Shown here: piece by piece, positions 61,204-64,000 of the stretch
Layout of the letters: each line of letters begins with the position of its first letter
Numbering within the stretch: position 1 is the first letter of the stretch
Assembly (NCBI GenBank): GCA_965207335.1
Contig: OZ242267.1
Location: 1,550,001-1,614,000 of the forward strand
Length of the DNA stretch: 64,000 bases
Direction of reading: 5' to 3'
Source of the DNA: G965207335 sp965207335
GTDB taxonomy: Bacteria > Pseudomonadota > Gammaproteobacteria > PS1 > Pseudothioglobaceae
Position numbers and translations under genes: made by a program
Notes under the pieces: generated by a model
Database searches by the model: none
The model's input: only the letters and a program-made list of their open reading frames with translations
What the model was told of the DNA's origin: nothing

Positions 61204-62573
61204 TTAAATTATTGACCCCATGGCAAACTACCAAACCTAAAATATGGCATATAGTATTTTTTGCTATTATGTTATTGATACTATCTGTTAAAGTATTTGC
61301 TCTGTGGCCATTATTATTTGTCTTAGGCGGCACTGGTGCTGGCACTGCTTGGTTTTTTGGTTTTTTTGAAAGCGGTGCAGTTGCTACTCACGGTGATTTT
61401 AGTGTTACTGGTGAGTTGTTTGTAGGTTTTTACGAAAAAGCCCAGTTATGGCTCTGGGGTGGTGCTTATAACGGTGAGCAATATGTAGGTATATACGATA
61501 AATTTGCAACAGCATTAGAGCCGTTGTTTATTGTTATATCAGGTCTTATGCTACTTGTGGCTGGTTTTTCTTTCTTTGTACCAGCTGCACAAAAGGTATT
61601 CACTAAGGTAATTAAGTTAATTGTCTATATTATGGTAGTGTTTTTATTATTAGAATCTAATAACTTTATTAAAGAATATGTCCACGAACCTTTAATGAGT
61701 TTATTATTAGGTATTATGCAAATATATTTAGGTAATGGTGATGTTGCCTTTGGTGGTAGTGATGCCCAAATAGTCGCTAAGGCTATCTTTGGTGGTGTTG
61801 AGGGATTTTTTAATGAGATTTTTTTTCAAATTGAACGCTATTGGAATAGTATTAGTTTGAGTAAATTTTCGCAAGCATTTGCTGCTATTGCCTTGGTGCT
61901 TGCTTTTGCTTTGTTATATACTGTATTTTCTCTATTGGTTATTTTGGGCTTTTTTGGCTATTTTATTATGTTATCAGCACTGGTTATAATATTAATGCTG
62001 AGTATTATCAATAAACAAGTATTATTTTCTTGGCTTAAAACTACGCTCAATTTCTTTTTAATACCTATGTTTACTGCTGCGGTTATGTCTATTACCCTAA
62101 TATTTTTTAACGATGTAATTAATTCTTTGCGAGAATTAACAGCCACCACTACCATTTTTAATAAAGACATAGCTACTGCCTTATTAGTGGCAATATTTAG
62201 TATAGGTATGCACTGGAAAGCCCCAGAGTTTGCAGCAGGTATATCAGGCGGTATGATGAGTGGTGCTGGTTCAATAGCAGGTGCAGCTGCTGCTGTTGGT
62301 GGTGGTGCCTGGGCATTATCTAAAGGTGTTGTAACTACACCAACCAATGTAGTATCTGGTTTTAGAGGCGGTAATATTGGTAATCCTGGTGGTGCTAGTT
62401 ATAGAGGTGGGCAGTTTATGCAGGATATGTATCAAAAACTTAGAGCAGGAGGCACTCATTTTGATGATACCACGCCACCACTTAGCAACCAAGGAGGCAC
62501 TATGACATCGCATACACCATCTCCCACACCAACACCACCAACACCACCACTTAGCAACCAAGGAGGTAAATAA
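61200..62573 (+). CDS. virB6: VirB6/TrbL-like polytopic T4SS protein
   Basis: 457 residues. N-terminal membrane segments, then a long periplasmic-type segment (GDFSVTGELFVGFYEKAQLW), five or more hydrophobic helices between about 110 and 350, Gly/Ala-rich ISGGMMSGAGSIAGAAAAV, and a Pro/Thr/Gly-rich tail. This is the VirB6/TrbL layout, forming the inner-membrane channel. The tail carries the segment PPLSNQGG twice, encoded by 23-bp direct repeats, the second of which also provides the Shine-Dalgarno for whatever follows. Confidence 0.82.
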   Translation: MIKLLTPWQTTKPKIWHIVFFAIMLLILSVKVFALWPLLFVLGGTGAGTAWFFGFFESGAVATHGDFSVTGELFVGFYEKAQLWLWGGAYNGEQYVGIYDKFATALEPLFIVISGLMLLVAGFSFFVPAAQKVFTKVIKLIVYIMVVFLLLESNNFIKEYVHEPLMSLLLGIMQIYLGNGDVAFGGSDAQIVAKAIFGGVEGFFNEIFFQIERYWNSISLSKFSQAFAAIALVLAFALLYTVFSLLVILGFFGYFIMLSALVIILMLSIINKQVLFSWLKTTLNFFLIPMFTAAVMSITLIFFNDVINSLRELTATTTIFNKDIATALLVAIFSIGMHWKAPEFAAGISGGMMSGAGSIAGAAAAVGGGAWALSKGVVTTPTNVVSGFRGGNIGNPGGASYRGGQFMQDMYQKLRAGGTHFDDTTPPLSNQGGTMTSHTPSPTPTPPTPPLSNQGGK

Positions 62574-62575
62574 TG
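62544..62575 (+). repeat. Direct repeat, left flank of the DUF1640 pair
   Basis: CCACCACTTAGCAACCAAGG then AGGTAAATAATG. Near-identical to 63174-63204 (one base changed); a shorter match (23 bp) is at 62475-62497 inside virB6. Confidence 0.85.
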
Positions 62576-62580
62576 ATAAA

Positions 62581-62838
62581 TTATGGCAAAAATAGTTTAA
62601 ATAATGCAAATACCAAGCCAAAACTAATAGCGTGCATAGCTATTACCCATTTGATTAGGCGCAGTTCTAAGTCTTTTAAGTCTGCTTTTAAGTCTGCTTT
62701 GGTAACTAACTCTCCTGCAATAATATCATCTATTGCCTCTTTTAAAGCTTTAGATTGCACCTTGGCTTGTGCATCTGGCACACCAACTGCTATGAGCTCA
62801 TCCATATACTTGATGGTATCAAAGGTAATTGCTGCCAT
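62581..62838 (-). CDS. DUF1640 (CCDC90-like) coiled-coil membrane protein, copy 2
   Basis: 85 residues, MAAITFDTIKYMDELIAVGV, QAKVQSKALKEAIDDI, LVTKADLKADLKDLELRLIK, then one C-terminal membrane helix ending ALFKLFLP. Paralogue of copies 1 and 3; the coiled coil is shorter by one or two heptads. Antisense to the T4SS operon. The sense strand is also open here, but its product has no family resemblance. Confidence 0.82.
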   Translation of the reverse strand: MAAITFDTIKYMDELIAVGVPDAQAKVQSKALKEAIDDIIAGELVTKADLKADLKDLELRLIKWVIAMHAISFGLVFALFKLFLP

Positions 62839-62868
62839 GTTGTTGTTTAATAATAAAAATTGTAAGTA

Positions 62869-63141
62869 TTATAATAATTTAATCAATGTAACTACCAAGC
62901 CAATAGTAATAGCGTGCATAGCAATAGCCCATTTAACTAGGCGAATTTCTAAGGTATTTATTTTTTCTGTTAATTTATTTTCAGTTGCTAGTATGTCTGC
63001 TTTTGTTGCTAAATCACTACTGACAATATCATCTACTGCCTCTTTTAAGGCTTTAGATTGCACTTTAGCTTGCTTTTCTGGCACACCAACTGCTATGAGC
63101 TCATCCATATACTTGATGGTATCAAAGGTAATTGCTGCCAT
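62869..63141 (-). CDS. DUF1640 (CCDC90-like) coiled-coil membrane protein, copy 3
   Basis: 90 residues, MAAITFDTIKYMDELIAVGV and nearly the same first 45 residues as copy 2, then LATKADILATENKLTEKINT, LEIRLVKWAIAMHA and a C-terminal membrane helix. The 25 bp upstream of its ATG are the same as those upstream of copy 2, so the pair arose by tandem duplication including 5' flanks. Same antisense orientation. Confidence 0.82.
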   Translation of the reverse strand: MAAITFDTIKYMDELIAVGVPEKQAKVQSKALKEAVDDIVSSDLATKADILATENKLTEKINTLEIRLVKWAIAMHAITIGLVVTLIKLL

Positions 63142-63173
63142 GTTGTTGTTTAATAATAAAAATTATATTATAA

Positions 63174-63204
63174 CACCACTTAACAACCAAGGAGGTAAAT
63201 AATG
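63174..63204 (+). repeat. Direct repeat, right flank of the DUF1640 pair
   Basis: CACCACTTAACAACCAAGGA then GGTAAATAATG; supplies the ribosome-binding site and ATG of the prepilin-like gene. Confidence 0.85.
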
Positions 63205-63294
63205 CTTAAAAACAAAAGCTTTACTTTTATAGAATTGCTAATAATTATAATAATTGTTGCTATAGTAATTAGTAGTAGTAGGGTAGTAATATGA
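63202..63294 (+). CDS. Tiny prepilin-like membrane peptide
   Basis: 30 residues: MLKNKS then FTFIELLIIIIIVAIVIS and SSRVVI. The core copies the N-terminus of type IV prepilins (FTLIELLV-type, with Glu at +5), but with Ser rather than Gly before the processing site and no globular domain. It has a strong AAGGAGG site and overlaps virB7 by ATGA, which argues for real translation. Could be a truncated pseudopilin or a small membrane peptide that only resembles one. Confidence 0.5.
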   Translation: MLKNKSFTFIELLIIIIIVAIVISSSRVVI

Positions 63295-63452
63295 ATATTA
63301 AAAATATAATAATACTTATATCTTTATATCTTTTATTGGGTTGCAGTTCTATTTCCAGTAAAAATAAAGATAGCGGCTTAGTAAAAAGCCCATGTGCTTG
63401 TTTAGATAGTGAGTTTATAGATGTTAATAATAATGAGATAATAAATGTTTGA
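63291..63452 (+). CDS. virB7: VirB7-like small lipoprotein
   Basis: 53 residues. Lipoprotein signal MNIKNIIILISLYLLLGC with lipobox LLGC, then a short polar tail with a Cys pair (CAC). Size, lipobox and position directly before virB8 fit VirB7, which anchors the core complex to the outer membrane. Too short for a confident family match. Confidence 0.65.
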   Translation: MNIKNIIILISLYLLLGCSSISSKNKDSGLVKSPCACLDSEFIDVNNNEIINV

Positions 63453-63507
63453 TAAAAATAGCCAAAAACACAAAGATAACCTAGCATTTATTAGAGGGAG
63501 TGCATGA
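63445..63507 (+). CDS. Possible 20-residue coupling peptide before virB8
   Basis: MFDKNSQKHKDNLAFIRGSA, overlapping the virB7 stop by eight bases and the virB8 start by ATGA. It may be a translational coupler, or the displaced N-terminus of VirB8 after a frameshift. Weakly supported. Confidence 0.3.
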   Translation: MFDKNSQKHKDNLAFIRGSA

Positions 63508-64000
63508 TAGCAATAGAGAGTTACCGCCAAGCAATTCGCAATAATAGAATATTAGTTAAAATTATTGCTATTTTAGCAATACTAATACTTGTGCTTACTA
63601 TTGCTCTTGCTTTGTTGTTTCCACTTAAAAAAACAGAGTATGTGCTATATGAGTTTAGTCCTTACGGTATTAGCTATAAAAAAATAGCATCCTCAGAGGA
63701 TGTAATAGAACGAAGTGAGATTTTAGTAGGTGCGTTTATGAGAAACTATGTATTTAATAGAGAGGTAATAGATAATTTAACAGAGGCAGATAGGTTTTTA
63801 AAAATTGCTGAACAATCAAGCACCGAAGTATTTGAGCAATTTAAAGAGTTGTATAACAAAATAAAACTGAATTTAGGAGAAAAAGGCACTAGAAAAATAG
63901 AAATTAAAATTGATTATCCGTTTAATAATGATTATAACGCCTTTGTATATGTTGTTGAGTTTATGGTAATAAATATAAAAAATAACAAAGAGGTTAAGCA
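63504..64000 (+). CDS. virB8: VirB8-like T4SS protein (partial)
   Basis: 165 residues to the window edge. Short cytoplasmic start (MIAIESYRQAIRNNR), one membrane helix (LVKIIAILAILILVLTIALALLF in pattern), then a periplasmic domain with KKTEYVLYEFSPYGISYKKI and an NTF2-like middle (EVIDNLTEADRFLKIAEQSS). VirB8 nucleates the inner-membrane complex. GAGGGAGTGC is the ribosome-binding site. The remainder, and likely virB9-virB11 and virD4, lie beyond 64000. Confidence 0.8.
   Translation, partial: MIAIESYRQAIRNNRILVKIIAILAILILVLTIALALLFPLKKTEYVLYEFSPYGISYKKIASSEDVIERSEILVGAFMRNYVFNREVIDNLTEADRFLKIAEQSSTEVFEQFKELYNKIKLNLGEKGTRKIEIKIDYPFNNDYNAFVYVVEFMVINIKNNKEVK

Noticed and set aside
62573..63202. 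209-residue plus-strand ORF after virB6
   Set aside because: It is the antisense of two clear DUF1640 genes; the protein repeats itself because those genes are paralogues, and only the start (ribosome-binding site plus ATG) is meaningful.

Overview
The window is strongly AT-rich bacterial chromosome with gammaproteobacterial gene content. It carries a periplasmic sulfur-oxidation operon (soxXYZA plus a SoxK-like gene) and a transketolase-gap-pgk-pyk-class II aldolase operon of the kind that accompanies the Calvin cycle in chemoautotrophs. Together with the low G+C, many degenerate intergenic repeats and MITEs, and ankyrin and adhesin genes, this suggests a thiotrophic gammaproteobacterium of the SUP05/Thioglobus/bivalve-symbiont type. 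That placement is inference: no rRNA gene lies in the window.

Layout. 1-4037: a partial LpxL-type acyltransferase, then dnaG, rpsO and prfB. 4244-15148: one 3634-residue secreted protein made of cadherin/Ig-like repeats, with three families of near-identical DNA repeats, an FN3 domain and a dockerin-like C-terminus. 15395-22158 (minus): tkt-gap-pgk-pyk-fba. 22592-22861 (minus): a small stand-alone gene with its own promoter and terminator that looks like an NHLP-type RiPP precursor. 23285-31861: uvrC, mlaC-murA-hisG-hisD, a Sel1/repeat protein, yggS and pyrK. 32243-34576: the sox operon. 34877-44917: ordinary housekeeping genes (rsmI, yraN, dolP, purE, ubiA, rluC, tatD, yajC-secD-secF). 45011-49509: tRNA-Ala, mogA, a 3-kb gene-free array of nested palindromic repeats and MITEs, folK and tRNA-Phe.

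49673-64000 is a conjugative or integrative element, all on the plus strand except three small antisense genes: virB2, virB3, virB4, a Toprim-ankyrin fusion protein, thyA, an ankyrin protein, a replication-initiator-like gene followed by 19-bp palindromic repeats and ssb, virB5, virB6, a tiny prepilin-like gene, virB7 and virB8 (cut by the window edge). Many of its genes overlap by ATGA, so it reads as one long coupled operon. Interleaving Rep, repeats and SSB with the T4SS genes suggests an integrated plasmid-like replicon. Three antisense DUF1640 (CCDC90-like) genes have been inserted at start codons of T4SS genes.

The most interesting items are the Toprim-ankyrin protein with an in-frame internal translation start (architecture reminiscent of conjugatively exported primases), the C-terminal tail it shares with a second ankyrin protein, the DUF1640 insertions, the orphan NHLP precursor, and the nested repeat array whose edges supply the C-termini of mogA and folK.
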